From NCBI RefSeq assembly GCF_002750855.1, contig NZ_NWUC01000008.1, forward strand, positions 124,001 through 188,000: a stretch of 64,000 bases of DNA. Direction: 5' to 3'. Made by a program: the position numbers and the translations under genes. The notes below the pieces were generated by a model. The model saw nothing but the letters and a program-made list of their open reading frames with translations. It was not told the DNA's origin and ran no database searches. This DNA is from Neopararhizobium haloflavum. Its GTDB lineage: Bacteria; Pseudomonadota; Alphaproteobacteria; Rhizobiales; Rhizobiaceae. This document shows, piece after piece, positions 25,501 to 36,703 of the stretch (position 1 is the stretch's first letter; each line of letters begins with the position of its first letter).

Positions 25501-26856
25501 ATGAACGCCGCCGCCCCCGCCCCATCCAATCTCTTCTACCAGACGCGCCAGCGTCGGCCGCTGATCAGCGAGGCGCGCGGGGTCTATATCTGGGACGTCG
25601 ACGGCAAGCGCTATCTCGACGGATCGAGCGGCGCGATGGTTGCCAATATCGGACACGGCAACGAGCGCGTTCTCGAAGCGATGCGCCAGCAGATGGCGAA
25701 GGCGACCTTCGGCTATCGCCTGCATTTCGAGAACGAACCGGCCGAGCGGCTGGCGCGCCTGACGGCCGAGAGGATGCCGAAAGGGCTCAACAAGGTGTTC
25801 TTCGTGTCCGGCGGGTCCGAGGCGGTGGAAAGCGCGATCAAGCTCGCGCGCCAATGGGCGGTCGCGACGGATCAGGCAACGCGCTGGAAGGTGATCTCGC
25901 GCACGCCGTCCTATCATGGCGGCACGCTCGGTGCGCTGGCGTTGACCGGCATGCACACCATGACCGACCCGTTTGCGCCGATGATGCGCGAGATGCCCAA
26001 GGTGCCGGCGCCGCGCGCCTATCTCGACCGCGACAACCTCGATGACGAGGCGCGCGGGCTGAAATATGCCGACATGCTGCGCGAGCGGATCATCGAGGAA
26101 GGGCCGGAAAGCGTCCTTGCGTTCATCATGGAACCGATCGGCGGGGCATCGACAGGCGCGCTCGTGGCGCCGGACAGCTATCATGCCCGCATCCGGGAAA
26201 TCTGCGACGAGTTCGGGATTCTCCTGATTCTCGACGAGGTGATGACCGGTGCCGGACGCACCGGCCGGTTCATGGCGGCCGAGCACTGGAACCTCAAGGC
26301 CGACATCGTCACCATGTCGAAGGGTTTTGCATCGGGATACGTGCCGCTCGGCGCGATGGTCGCCGACGAGACCATCGTCGAGCCTGTTCTGGAAGCCGGC
26401 GGCTTCATCCATGGCTACACCTATGCCGGCAACCCGCTGGCATGTGCCGCCGGGCTCGCCGTTCTGCAGGAGATCGAGCGCGAGGACCTCGTCACACGGG
26501 CCGAGCGCATGGGGAGCGAACTGAAGCTGCAGCTCGAAGGGCTGATGGATCGCTTCCCCTTCATCGGCGACGTGCGCGGCAAGGGGCTTCTGCTCGCCTT
26601 CGAACTGGTCTGCGACCGCAAGACGATGCGGCCACTGGCGAAGGAGATCGACGCGCACGTCCACCTGGTCGAGGAAGCCTACAAGCGCGGACTGATCATC
26701 TATTCGCGCCGCACCCACGGCACCAGCGGCGACCATTTCATGGTCTGTCCGCCACTGATCGTCGACGAGAGCCATATCGTCGAGATCATCGAGACGTTGG
26801 AGGAAAGCCTGACGGCGCTCGCCCACCGCTTCGATCTTCCGCTCGTTGCGGGGTGA
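25501..26856 (+). CDS. Class III aminotransferase (PLP-dependent)
   Basis: 451 residues from the ATG at 25501. PLP-binding features: SGGSEAVESAIKLARQ, the Tyr-His-Gly of SYHGGTLGAL, LDEVMTGAGRTG with the ring-nitrogen Asp, and the Schiff-base Lys in TMSKGFASGYVPLGAM. Class III enzymes usually take omega- or beta-amino groups (GABA, beta-alanine, ornithine, diamines). Sitting directly after the ABC ATPase and before a beta-keto acid cleavage enzyme, it plausibly generates the keto acid that enzyme needs. Confidence 0.92.
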   Translation: MNAAAPAPSNLFYQTRQRRPLISEARGVYIWDVDGKRYLDGSSGAMVANIGHGNERVLEAMRQQMAKATFGYRLHFENEPAERLARLTAERMPKGLNKVFFVSGGSEAVESAIKLARQWAVATDQATRWKVISRTPSYHGGTLGALALTGMHTMTDPFAPMMREMPKVPAPRAYLDRDNLDDEARGLKYADMLRERIIEEGPESVLAFIMEPIGGASTGALVAPDSYHARIREICDEFGILLILDEVMTGAGRTGRFMAAEHWNLKADIVTMSKGFASGYVPLGAMVADETIVEPVLEAGGFIHGYTYAGNPLACAAGLAVLQEIEREDLVTRAERMGSELKLQLEGLMDRFPFIGDVRGKGLLLAFELVCDRKTMRPLAKEIDAHVHLVEEAYKRGLIIYSRRTHGTSGDHFMVCPPLIVDESHIVEIIETLEESLTALAHRFDLPLVAG

Positions 26857-26861
26857 GCGAC

Positions 26862-27794
26862 ATGGCGGAGAAGGTCATCCTCACCTGCGCGCTCACCGGC
26901 TCCATCCACACGCCGACCATGAGCCCGCATCTGCCGGTGACGGCCGACGAGATCACCGAGCACGCCCTCGCCGCGCACGAGGCGGGGGCCACCATCCTGC
27001 ATCTGCACGCCCGCGACCCCGCGACCGGGAAGCCGAGCGCCAGGACGGAAGATTTCATGGGCTTCCTGCCGCGCATCAAGCAGGGCTGCGACGCCATCCT
27101 CAACATTTCGACCGGCGGGTCCTCCCAGATGACGCTGGACGAGCGGCTGGCGGCGGCGCGGGCCGCCGAGCCGGAAATGTGCTCGCTCAACATGGGGTCG
27201 ATGAATTTCGGCATCTTTCCGCTCGCCGAGCGCTACAGGCACTGGAAGCATGACTGGGAAAAGCCGTTCCTCGAGGCGACGAAGGACGTGGTCTTCAAGA
27301 ATTCCTTCGGCGATATCGAGACCATCCTTTCCGATCTCGGCGAAGGCTGCGGTACGCGCTTCGAATTCGAATGCTATGATGTCGGCCATATCCAGACGCT
27401 GGCCTGGTTCCTGAAACGCGGACACGTCAAGCCGCCGGTCTTTCTTCAGTTCGTCATGGGCGTTTTCGGTGGAATCGATGCCAGCGCGGAGAGCCTGATG
27501 GCCATGAAGGCGACCGCCGACCGGCTGCTCGGCAACGACTATCGGTTCTCGGTGCTGGCCGCCGGGCGGCGCCAGATGCCGCTTGGCACCATGGGCGCGG
27601 TGATCGGCGGCAATGTGCGTGTCGGCCTGGAGGACAGTCTCTTCGACGGCAACAGCCGGGCGCTTGCCGAGAGCAACGCCGACCAGGTGCGCCGCATGCG
27701 GCGGATCCTGGAAGAGCTCGGCTTCGAGATCGCGTCGTCTGAGGAGGCGCGCCACATGCTGCACCTCAAGGGAGGCGATCGTGTCGCGTTCTGA
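26862..27794 (+). CDS. Beta-keto acid cleavage enzyme (BKACE, DUF849; 3-keto-5-aminohexanoate cleavage type)
   Basis: 310 residues. Zinc-ligand motif HLHARDPATG, the NISTGG loop, LNMGSMNFG, FECYDVGHIQ and AGRRQMPLGTMGAVIGGNVRVGLED all match the BKACE family. These enzymes condense a beta-keto acid with acetyl-CoA and split it to acetoacetate plus a new acyl-CoA. The start at 26862 is five bases after the aminotransferase stop. The end overlaps the GNAT gene by 14 bases. Substrate specificity (beta-keto adipate, dehydrocarnitine, 3-keto-5-aminohexanoate and others) cannot be assigned by eye. Confidence 0.93.
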   Translation: MAEKVILTCALTGSIHTPTMSPHLPVTADEITEHALAAHEAGATILHLHARDPATGKPSARTEDFMGFLPRIKQGCDAILNISTGGSSQMTLDERLAAARAAEPEMCSLNMGSMNFGIFPLAERYRHWKHDWEKPFLEATKDVVFKNSFGDIETILSDLGEGCGTRFEFECYDVGHIQTLAWFLKRGHVKPPVFLQFVMGVFGGIDASAESLMAMKATADRLLGNDYRFSVLAAGRRQMPLGTMGAVIGGNVRVGLEDSLFDGNSRALAESNADQVRRMRRILEELGFEIASSEEARHMLHLKGGDRVAF

Positions 27795-28281
27795 GGTGAC
27801 GATCCGGCTGGCCGGGCCGGCGGATGCGGCCATCGTCCACCGGCTCGTCGGCGAACTGGCAGAGGCGCAGGGCACGCCTGAGGACAATCGCTCGACGCTC
27901 GAGGATTTCATCCGCGCCATGCGTGCCGAACGGCCGATCTTCGAAGCGCTGATCGCCGAGGCGAAGCGCGAGCCGTCAGGGCTCTGCCTGTTCTTTCCCT
28001 ATTTCTCGACATGGCGCGGCAAGCCGGGTCTATACGTCCAGGACCTTTATGTGGCCGCCGGCCTGAGGGGCAGCGGGCTTGGCCGGCGCCTGCTGCAGGA
28101 AGCCGCCGCCCACGGCAAGGCGCAATTCGGCGCCAGCTTCATGCGGCTGTCGGTTCTCAATGGCAACGATGCCGTCGGGTTCTACGACCGGCTGGGATTT
28201 GCTATCGCGGATGGCGACACGGTGCACGATCTGAGCGGGGCGGCCTTCGAGCGCCTTGCGGTGAAAACGGAGATTTCATGA
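27781..28281 (+). CDS. GNAT-family N-acetyltransferase
   Basis: 166 residues from a GTG that follows GGAGG and lies inside the end of the preceding gene. GNAT core: VQDLYVAAGLRGSGLGRRLLQEAA (acetyl-CoA pyrophosphate loop) and LNGNDAVGFYDRLGF. It resembles diamine/aminoglycoside-type small GNATs (PYFSTWRGKPGLYVQDLYV is like spermidine/spermine acetyltransferases). Its stop overlaps the start of the deacetylase-like gene (ATGA), so the two are translationally coupled. Confidence 0.88.
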   Translation: MSRSEVTIRLAGPADAAIVHRLVGELAEAQGTPEDNRSTLEDFIRAMRAERPIFEALIAEAKREPSGLCLFFPYFSTWRGKPGLYVQDLYVAAGLRGSGLGRRLLQEAAAHGKAQFGASFMRLSVLNGNDAVGFYDRLGFAIADGDTVHDLSGAAFERLAVKTEIS

Positions 28282-29312
28282 AATTTGTCCATGCCGACCG
28301 GCAGAAGCAGCACGATCCAGTCATGTTTCTCTCCTCCGGTGCGCAGAAACCGAACCCGGAGGTGCCGGAACGGCTCGATCGGCTGATCGGCGGGGCGAAG
28401 GCCGCCGGGCTGGAGCGGATCGATGCCAGCGATCACGGGCTCGGCCCGATTGCCGCGGTCCACACGCCCGAATACATCGCTTTCCTGCAGAACATCTACA
28501 CCCGCTGGCAGCGCATGCCGGACGCCTCTGCCGAGGTGATCCCCAACATCCATCCCGACCGTCGCGACTTCCCCTACCCGGCCTCCGCCGTCGGCCAGGC
28601 CGGATATCACATGGCCGACACCGCCTGCCCGATCTCCGAGCACACCTTCGAATCGGCCTATTGGAGCGCGCAAAGCGCGATCGGCGCGGCCCGGCTGGTG
28701 CGCGATGGCGGCGAGCGGGCCGCCTACGGGCTGTCGCGCCCGCCCGGCCACCACGCGTTTTCCGATCTCGCCGGGGGGTTCTGCTTCTTCAACAATTCGG
28801 CAATCGCGGCACAGGAATTTCGCAAGAGCGCCGACCGCGTTGCCATACTCGATGTCGACCTGCATCACGGCAACGGCACGCAGGGCATCTTCTACCAGCG
28901 CGCCGACGTGATGACGGTTTCGATCCATGCGGACCCGGTGCGCTTCTATCCCTTCTTCTGGGGCCATGCGGCCGAACGCGGCGAAGGTCCGGGCCTCGGC
29001 TACAATCTGAATTTGCCGCTTGAGCGCGGCTCGAAGGACGATGTCTTTCTCGAAGCGCTGGAAGCGGGTTTGAAGCGTATCCGCGCCTATGCGCCCGACG
29101 CCGTGGTCCTCGCGCTCGGTCTCGACGCCTTCGAAGGCGACCCGTTCGGCGGGCTCGGCGTCACGACGGAGGGCTTCGCCCGCATCGGCGCGGCCTGCGC
29201 CGGCTTGAACGTGCCGATGGCCATCATCCAGGAGGGGGGCTATCTTTGCGACGCGCTGGGCGACAACCTGACGGCCTTTCTCAACGGCTTTGGTGAGGCC
29301 GCGGCCGCCTGA
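28278..29312 (+). CDS. Histone-deacetylase-family hydrolase, acetylpolyamine amidohydrolase type
   Basis: 344 residues, the size of bacterial acetylpolyamine amidohydrolases. Active-site motifs: RPPGHHAFSD (tandem His), DVDLHHGNGTQG (zinc Asp and His), LDAFEGDPFGGLG (zinc Asp) and the transition-state Tyr in EGGYLCD. The insert between residues 88 and 110 (NIHPDRRDFPYPAS) is like the L1 loop that narrows the channel for small acetylated amines. It would release acetate from an N-acetyl diamine or amino acid. Coupled to the GNAT gene by a four-base overlap. Confidence 0.9.
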   Translation: MKFVHADRQKQHDPVMFLSSGAQKPNPEVPERLDRLIGGAKAAGLERIDASDHGLGPIAAVHTPEYIAFLQNIYTRWQRMPDASAEVIPNIHPDRRDFPYPASAVGQAGYHMADTACPISEHTFESAYWSAQSAIGAARLVRDGGERAAYGLSRPPGHHAFSDLAGGFCFFNNSAIAAQEFRKSADRVAILDVDLHHGNGTQGIFYQRADVMTVSIHADPVRFYPFFWGHAAERGEGPGLGYNLNLPLERGSKDDVFLEALEAGLKRIRAYAPDAVVLALGLDAFEGDPFGGLGVTTEGFARIGAACAGLNVPMAIIQEGGYLCDALGDNLTAFLNGFGEAAAA

Positions 29313-29435
29313 CTGAGACAAAGCGGTGCAAGAAAAAAGGATGCGTGCGCCGCGCGATGTCGGGAGGCGTGCTCCTCCTTCGTCCTTTGGCCATCGGGCC
29401 GCTCTGCGGCCGAGCCAAGGGAAAGGATCAGGACA

Positions 29436-29879
29436 ATGCCAAGCACCGTCACGTTTCACCGGATCATCGCCACGCGACCGGAAAAGGTCTTCCGCGCCTT
29501 TGTCGAGGCCGACGCCATCGCCAGCTGGCTTCCGCCGTTCGGCTTCGTCTGCACCGTCCACGAACTCGAGGCCAAAGTCGGCGGCCGGCACCGGATGTCG
29601 TTCCGCAATTTCACGACCGGCAAGAGCCATTCCTTCGGCGGCGAATACGTCGAATTCGTTCCCGGCGAGCGGCTCGTCTATACCGACCGTTTCGACGATG
29701 CCAACCTGCCCGGCGAAATGACGGTGACCGTCACCATGAAGCCGGTCTCGACGGGCACGGAACTGAGGATCGAGCAGCGCGGAATACCCGACCTCATCCC
29801 GGCCGAGGCGTGCTATCTCGGTTGGCAGGAATCGCTGCGCAAGCTTGCCAAACTGGTCGAGCCGGACATCGGCGAATAG
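29436..29879 (+). CDS. SRPBCC/AHSA1-domain protein
   Basis: 147 residues with the START/Bet v1-like fold signature of AHSA1 proteins: ATRPEKVFRAFVEADAIASWLPP, GGEYVEFVPGERLVYTDRF and a C-terminal GWQESLRKLAKLVE. The role of such proteins is generally undefined (small-molecule binding). It is separated by 123 bases from the deacetylase gene; that gap holds only a small 6-bp hairpin (29397-29411). It may start a sub-operon. Confidence 0.85.
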   Translation: MPSTVTFHRIIATRPEKVFRAFVEADAIASWLPPFGFVCTVHELEAKVGGRHRMSFRNFTTGKSHSFGGEYVEFVPGERLVYTDRFDDANLPGEMTVTVTMKPVSTGTELRIEQRGIPDLIPAEACYLGWQESLRKLAKLVEPDIGE

Positions 29880-29927
29880 CATCGGGCGCGGCCCGCAGTA
29901 AGTAAGCGAGACGAAAGGACAAACGAC

Positions 29928-31587
<1,660 letters not shown>

Positions 31588-31602
31588 TGGTGCGATCAAG
31601 AT

Positions 31603-31620
31603 GCGGCACGATCGTGCCGC
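31603..31620. repeat. Perfect 18-base palindrome in the E1 alpha-beta gap
   Basis: GCGGCACGATCGTGCCGC is fully self-complementary and lies 16 bases after the E1 alpha stop, in an unusually long (142-base) gap inside a tightly packed operon. It could be an RNA processing or attenuation hairpin or a protein site. No T tract follows. Confidence 0.5.
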
Positions 31621-31729
31621 TTACCGGCCCCCTCACGAGCGATCTCCAAGGAGCTGGTCTTCGCCCGGGCCGAGGAAATCGCGTCCTTTCCCGCAAGGGG
31701 CGAGGTGCGACCATCACTGGAGACCGCCC

Positions 31730-32743
31730 ATGCCGCGCATGACGATGATCGAGGCGATCCGCTCGGCGATGGACGTCTCCATGGGGCGCGACGACGACGT
31801 GGTCGTTTTCGGCGAGGACGTCGGGTATTTCGGCGGCGTTTTCCGCTGCACGGCGGGGCTGCAGCAGAAATACGGCAAGACGCGCTGTTTCGATGCGCCG
31901 ATCTCCGAACTCGGTATCGTCGGCGCGGCGATCGGCATGGCGGCCTATGGCCTCAAGCCCTGCGTGGAAGTGCAGTTCGCCGACTACGTCTACCCGGCCT
32001 ACGACCAGATCGTTTCCGAGGCCGCACGGATCCGCTACCGCTCCAATGGCGGCTTCACCTGTCCGATTGTGGTGCGCATGCCGACCGGCGGCGGCATCTT
32101 CGGCGGGCAGACGCACAGTCAGAGCCCGGAAGCGCTGTTCACCCACGTTTCCGGACTCAAGGTCGTCGTGCCGTCCAATCCGCATGATGCGAAAGGGCTC
32201 CTGATCGCGGCGATCGAGGACCCCGACCCGGTGATCTTCCTGGAGCCGAAGCGGCTCTACAACGGGCCCTTCGACGGCCATCACGACAAGCCGGTGACGC
32301 CTTGGTCGAAGCATCCGCTCGGCGAGGTGCCGGACGGTCACTACACCGTGCCGCTCGGCAAGGCCGAATTGCGCCGCGAGGGGTCGGCTCTGACCGTGCT
32401 GGCCTACGGCACGATGACCTTCGTCGCCGAGGCCGCGGCGGCCGATACAGGCATCGACGCGGAGATCATCGACCTGAAGACCCTTCTACCGCTCGATCTC
32501 GACACCATCACCGCCTCGGTGAAGAAGACCGGCCGATGCGTCGTCGTGCATGAGGCGACGCTCACCTCGGGCTTCGGCGCCGAGCTCGCCGCGCTGGTGC
32601 AGAAACACTGCTTCTATTCGCTGGAAGCGCCGATCACCCGCGTCACCGGCTGGGACACGCCCTACCCGCACGCGCAGGAATGGGACTATTTCCCCGGACC
32701 GGCCCGCGTCGGCCGGGCCCTGCGCGAAACGATGGAGGCTTAA
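31730..32743 (+). CDS. bkdA2: Branched-chain 2-oxoacid dehydrogenase E1 beta subunit
   Basis: 337 residues. Transketolase pyrimidine-domain motifs: FGEDVGYFGGVFR, the catalytic Glu region ISELGIVGAAIGMA, and PTGGGIFGGQTHSQSPE. C-terminal TTLT-like domain with HEATLTSGFGAELAAL. Forms an alpha2-beta2 heterotetramer with the E1 alpha subunit. Start chosen at the ATG preceded by TGGAGACC. Confidence 0.94.
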   Translation: MPRMTMIEAIRSAMDVSMGRDDDVVVFGEDVGYFGGVFRCTAGLQQKYGKTRCFDAPISELGIVGAAIGMAAYGLKPCVEVQFADYVYPAYDQIVSEAARIRYRSNGGFTCPIVVRMPTGGGIFGGQTHSQSPEALFTHVSGLKVVVPSNPHDAKGLLIAAIEDPDPVIFLEPKRLYNGPFDGHHDKPVTPWSKHPLGEVPDGHYTVPLGKAELRREGSALTVLAYGTMTFVAEAAAADTGIDAEIIDLKTLLPLDLDTITASVKKTGRCVVVHEATLTSGFGAELAALVQKHCFYSLEAPITRVTGWDTPYPHAQEWDYFPGPARVGRALRETMEA

Positions 32744-32747
32744 GGCG

Positions 32748-34100
32748 ATGAGCGAGCACGTCATCAAGCTTCCCGATGTGGGAGAAGGCGTCGCCGAGGC
32801 CGAACTCGTCGAATGGCACGTCAAGGTTGGCGACGTGGTGCGCGAAGACGATGTCGTCGCCGCCGTGATGACCGACAAGGCGACGGTGGAGATTCCCTCG
32901 CCGGTTGACGGCGAGATCGCATGGCTCGGCGCCGAGGTCGGCGATGTAGTGGCCGTCGGCTCGCCGATCGTCAGGATCAGGACCGGCGAGGCGCCATCGG
33001 CGGACGCGCCCATGGATGACGGCGCTGAAAAGGCGCCGGCGGCCGATGGCATGAGCGCGCAGGGTGAGGACCTCCCGCCACCGCCGGAGGAAGAGGCGCC
33101 CGATTCGGCCGACGCGAAGTCGGCAGAGAAAAGGCCCGCGGAGGGCAAGCCGCAACCGCATAGTCCTTCCACGCCGCCGCGCGGCAATCGGGGGACGTCG
33201 GCGGGCGGAATACCGCGGCCGACGGGCGAAAAGCCGCTCGCCTCGCCGGCCGTGCGCCTGCGCGCCCGTGACGCCGGGATCGATCTGCGCCAGGTTCCGG
33301 GCAGCGGTCCGGCGGGCCGCATCACTCATGACGACCTCGACCAGTTCATCTCCCGCGGCCCGCAGGCGGGCGCGGCACCCGGCCTTGCCCGGCGGACCGA
33401 CATCGAAGAGGTGAAGCTTGTCGGGATGCGCCGGCGCATCGCCGAGAAGATGGCAACGGCCAAGCGACACATTCCGCACATCACCTATGTCGAGGAAATC
33501 GACATGAGCGCGCTGGAGGATCTGCGCGCGGCGCTGAACAAGTCGCGCCCGGCCGACAGCGTGAAGCTGACCCTCCTGCCCTTCCTGATGCGCGCGATGG
33601 TCAGGGCGATCGACGACCAGCCGCAGTTCAATGCGACGTTCGACGACGAGGCCGGCATCGTTTCCCGCCATGGCGGCGTCCATATCGGCATCGCGGCGCA
33701 GACCCCGGCAGGCCTCGTGGTGCCCGTCGCGAAGCATTGCGAGGCGCGCGATCTGTGGGACTGCGCGGGCGAGTTGAACCGTCTGTCCGAGGCGGCCAAG
33801 GCAGGCACGGCCTCGCGCGAGGACCTCAGCGGCTCGACCATCACCATCACCTCGCTCGGCGCGCTGGGCGGCATCGTCACGACGCCCGTCATCAACCATC
33901 CGGAAGTCGCCATCATCGGCGTCAACAAGATGCAGATGCGCCCGCACTGGGACGGCACCGATTTCGCGCCGCGGCGCATGATGAACCTGTCCTGCAGCTT
34001 CGACCACCGCATCATCGACGGCTATGACGCCGCCGTCTTCGTGCAGCGGATCAAGGCGCTTCTGGAGACGCCTGCGATGATCTTCGTGGAGGATCGATAG
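32748..34100 (+). CDS. bkdB: Branched-chain 2-oxoacid dehydrogenase E2 (dihydrolipoyl acyltransferase)
   Basis: 450 residues. One lipoyl domain (residues 1-80, lipoylated Lys in MTDKATVEI), a Pro/Glu/Ala-rich linker, a peripheral subunit-binding domain ([22 protein letters not shown]), and a catalytic domain ending in the DHRIIDGYD motif with catalytic His and Asp. The linker is strongly acidic. Starts four bases after the E1 beta stop. Confidence 0.94.
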   Translation: MSEHVIKLPDVGEGVAEAELVEWHVKVGDVVREDDVVAAVMTDKATVEIPSPVDGEIAWLGAEVGDVVAVGSPIVRIRTGEAPSADAPMDDGAEKAPAADGMSAQGEDLPPPPEEEAPDSADAKSAEKRPAEGKPQPHSPSTPPRGNRGTSAGGIPRPTGEKPLASPAVRLRARDAGIDLRQVPGSGPAGRITHDDLDQFISRGPQAGAAPGLARRTDIEEVKLVGMRRRIAEKMATAKRHIPHITYVEEIDMSALEDLRAALNKSRPADSVKLTLLPFLMRAMVRAIDDQPQFNATFDDEAGIVSRHGGVHIGIAAQTPAGLVVPVAKHCEARDLWDCAGELNRLSEAAKAGTASREDLSGSTITITSLGALGGIVTTPVINHPEVAIIGVNKMQMRPHWDGTDFAPRRMMNLSCSFDHRIIDGYDAAVFVQRIKALLETPAMIFVEDR

Positions 34101-34101
34101 G

Positions 34102-35499
34102 ATGAAGGAAATCGCCTGCAAGCTGCTTGTCATCGGTTCCGGTCCCGGTGGCTATGTCTGCGCCATCCGCGCCGGCCAGCTCGGCCTCGATACGGTCATC
34201 GTCGAGGCGAAGAAGCCGGGCGGAACCTGTCTCAATGTCGGCTGCATCCCATCCAAGGCGATGATCCACGCGGCCGAGGAATTCGCGCGCGTCAAGGCGA
34301 TGGCCGCCGGCGACAGCCCGCTCGGCATCGCCCTTCAGGGCCCTGCGATCGATCTGGCGAAGACGATCGCCTGGAAGGATCGCATCGTCGGCCGGCTGAC
34401 GACGGGCGTTTCCGGCCTCCTGAAGAAGGCCGGCGTCAAGACCGTGCAGGGCTGGGCGCGCTTTCGCGACGGCAAGACGGTGGAGGTGAAGACCGAGACC
34501 GGCATGCAGATCATCCGCGCCGAAACGATCGTCATCGCCACCGGGTCGGAATCGGTGGATCTGCCGGGCCTTGCGTTCGGCGGCGCGGTGATCTCTTCGA
34601 CCGAGGCGCTGGCGCTGACGACGGTGCCGGAGCGTCTCGTGGTCGTCGGTGCCGGGTATATCGGGCTGGAGCTTGGCACGGCCTTCGCGAAGCTCGGGGC
34701 CAGGGTGACCGTCGTCGAGGCGACCGATCGCATCCTCCCGCTCTACGATGCGGAACTGACGCGGCCGGTTGCAAGGCGCCTCGAGGACCTCGGTGTCACC
34801 GTCATGCTGTCGGCAAAAGCGAAGGGCCTTTCGACAAGGGACAATGGCCTGACCGTCGAAACGCGGGACGGGCAGAGCGAAAAGATCGCCGCCGACAAGG
34901 TGCTCGTCACCGTCGGGCGCCGAGCGCTGACCGACGGCTGGGGCCTGGAGGAACTGGACCTCGACATGGACGGCCGGGCGCTCCGCATCGACGAGACCTG
35001 CAGAACGTCCATGCGCGGCGTCTATGCGATCGGCGACGTCACCGGCGAGCCGATGCTGGCGCACCGGGCGATGGCGCAGGGCGAGATGGTGGCGGAGATT
35101 GTCGCCGGCCATCGCCGGGCCTTCGACAAGCGCGTGATTCCGGCCGTCTGCTTCACCGACCCGGAAATCGTCACGGCGGGGCTGTCGCCGGACGAGGCGC
35201 GGCAGAACGGCCGCGAAATCAAGATCGGCCTTTTCCCTTTCCAGGCCAATGGGCGGGCGATGACGATGGAGGCGGAAAGCGGCTTCGTGCGCGTCGTGGC
35301 GCGCGCCGACAACCATCTGGTGCTCGGTATCCAGGCCGTCGGCCAGGGCGTCTCGGAGCTTTCGGCCGCTTTTGGCCTGGCGATCGAGATGGGCGCGCGG
35401 TTGGAGGATATCGCCGGAACGATCCACGCGCATCCGACGCAGGGCGAAGGTCTCCAGGAAGCAGCGCTGAAGGCGCTCGGCGCGGCGCTCCATATCTGA
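34102..35499 (+). CDS. lpdA: Dihydrolipoyl dehydrogenase (E3)
   Basis: 465 residues. FAD motif [17 protein letters not shown], redox disulfide [16 protein letters not shown] motif [12 protein letters not shown], and interface [13 protein letters not shown] with the catalytic His. Begins one base after the E2 stop, so it is the complex-specific E3 (LpdV type). Last gene of the co-directional 14-kb run. The next gene is the LacI regulator after 92 bases. Confidence 0.94.
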   Translation: MKEIACKLLVIGSGPGGYVCAIRAGQLGLDTVIVEAKKPGGTCLNVGCIPSKAMIHAAEEFARVKAMAAGDSPLGIALQGPAIDLAKTIAWKDRIVGRLTTGVSGLLKKAGVKTVQGWARFRDGKTVEVKTETGMQIIRAETIVIATGSESVDLPGLAFGGAVISSTEALALTTVPERLVVVGAGYIGLELGTAFAKLGARVTVVEATDRILPLYDAELTRPVARRLEDLGVTVMLSAKAKGLSTRDNGLTVETRDGQSEKIAADKVLVTVGRRALTDGWGLEELDLDMDGRALRIDETCRTSMRGVYAIGDVTGEPMLAHRAMAQGEMVAEIVAGHRRAFDKRVIPAVCFTDPEIVTAGLSPDEARQNGREIKIGLFPFQANGRAMTMEAESGFVRVVARADNHLVLGIQAVGQGVSELSAAFGLAIEMGARLEDIAGTIHAHPTQGEGLQEAALKALGAALHI

Positions 35500-35562
35500 G
35501 GGCCATGCCGGAGCTTTCGCGCAACAGCGGGCTGGACAGCGGTCGTTCGCATTGGCTAGTCT

Positions 35563-35582
35563 CGATTAGATCGATCTAATCG
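35563..35582. promoter_or_regulatory. Perfect 20-base palindrome in front of the LacI gene
   Basis: CGATTAGATCGATCTAATCG is fully symmetric and ends ten bases before the LacI-family start codon. Its core TTAGATCGATCTAA recurs at 36645-36658 upstream of the ABC operon. A central CG between AT-rich arms is characteristic of LacI operators. Indicates autoregulation. Confidence 0.75.
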
Positions 35583-35591
35583 GGAGGGCCC

Positions 35592-36626
35592 ATGAGCGAC
35601 GAGCCGATCAAAGCAAAGCGCATCACGCTTCTGGACGTTGCCCACCATGCCGGCGTGTCGCGGGCAACCGCGTCGCTGGTCGTGCGCAACAGCCCGCTCG
35701 TCAGCGATACGACGCGCGAGACCGTCGAGGCGGCAATGGCCGAACTCGGCTATGTCTACAATCTCGGCGCGGCGCGGATGCGCGCGGCGCGCTCGCGCAC
35801 CGTCGGCGTCATTGTCCCCAACCTGTCCAATCCGTTTTTCGCGGTGATGATCGCCGGGATCGAATCGGTCCTCGAAACGGCGGGCTATGCGGTGATCCTC
35901 GCCAATTCGCATGAGAGCGCGGAGAAGGAGACGGGCTTCCTGCGGCGCATGCGCGAGCATGGCGTCGACGGGCTGGTGCTGTGTCCCTCCGAAGCGACCG
36001 CGCCCAGCATCATCTCCGACGCGGCCAAATGGGGTTTACCGCTCGTCCAGGCGCTGCGCATGGTGCCGAACACGAAAAGCGACTATGCCGGCATCGACTA
36101 TCGCGGCGGCATGCGCCAGGCGACCGCCTATCTGATCGATGCAGGACACCGCCGCATCGGCTTCATCAGCGGCAATCGCCACCATTCGGCCCAGGCCGAT
36201 CGCCTTGCCGGCTTCAACGATGCCCTTGCCGGTGTGGCGGGATGCGCGTCCTTCGTCATGGAGGTCGCATTGACGCACCAGGCCGCCCGCGCCGCCGCCA
36301 AGGATATCGTGGCGCGATCGCCCCCGCCGACGGCGCTCATCGGTTTCAACGACGTGGTCGGCCTCGGGCTGCACCGCGGGCTGTCCGATCTCGGGCTGTC
36401 GATCGGCGAGGATATCGCGCTCATCGGCTTCGACAACGTCGCGGAAGCCGAACTGGTGCGGCCCGCCCTCGCCTCCGTTTCGACGGAGCCCCATCGGGTC
36501 GGGGCGCATGCGGCTGAACTTCTGCTGCGCCGGCTGGACGAACCCGAGGCCGACCACGCGCACCGCATCGAGCCGGCCGTCTTCGTCGAACGGGAGTCTT
36601 GCCAGAGCGTGAAGAGCGATGCTTGA
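35592..36626 (+). CDS. LacI-family transcriptional regulator
   Basis: 344 residues. N-terminal helix-turn-helix ITLLDVAHHAGVSRATASLVVRN, slightly unusual in having Ala where most have Thr/Pro after Ser-Arg. Hinge and periplasmic-binding-like core VGVIVPNLSNPFFAVMIAGIE, IGFISGN, ALIGFNDVVGLG. Controls the ABC operon downstream, judged by identical palindrome cores before its own gene and before the permease gene. Confidence 0.93.
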   Translation: MSDEPIKAKRITLLDVAHHAGVSRATASLVVRNSPLVSDTTRETVEAAMAELGYVYNLGAARMRAARSRTVGVIVPNLSNPFFAVMIAGIESVLETAGYAVILANSHESAEKETGFLRRMREHGVDGLVLCPSEATAPSIISDAAKWGLPLVQALRMVPNTKSDYAGIDYRGGMRQATAYLIDAGHRRIGFISGNRHHSAQADRLAGFNDALAGVAGCASFVMEVALTHQAARAAAKDIVARSPPPTALIGFNDVVGLGLHRGLSDLGLSIGEDIALIGFDNVAEAELVRPALASVSTEPHRVGAHAAELLLRRLDEPEADHAHRIEPAVFVERESCQSVKSDA

Positions 36627-36643
36627 CCTGCGCGCCTTTTGCA

Positions 36644-36659
36644 TTTAGATCGATCTAAA
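36644..36659. promoter_or_regulatory. Second LacI-type palindrome, before the ABC operon
   Basis: TTTAGATCGATCTAAA is a perfect 16-base palindrome 45 bases upstream of the first ABC permease gene, sharing the 14-base core TTAGATCGATCTAA with the site at 35563-35582. Confidence 0.75.
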
Positions 36660-36703
36660 CACGGGATGATCCCGGTCGGCCGCTCGGAGGGGCGGCGGGA
36701 GGT

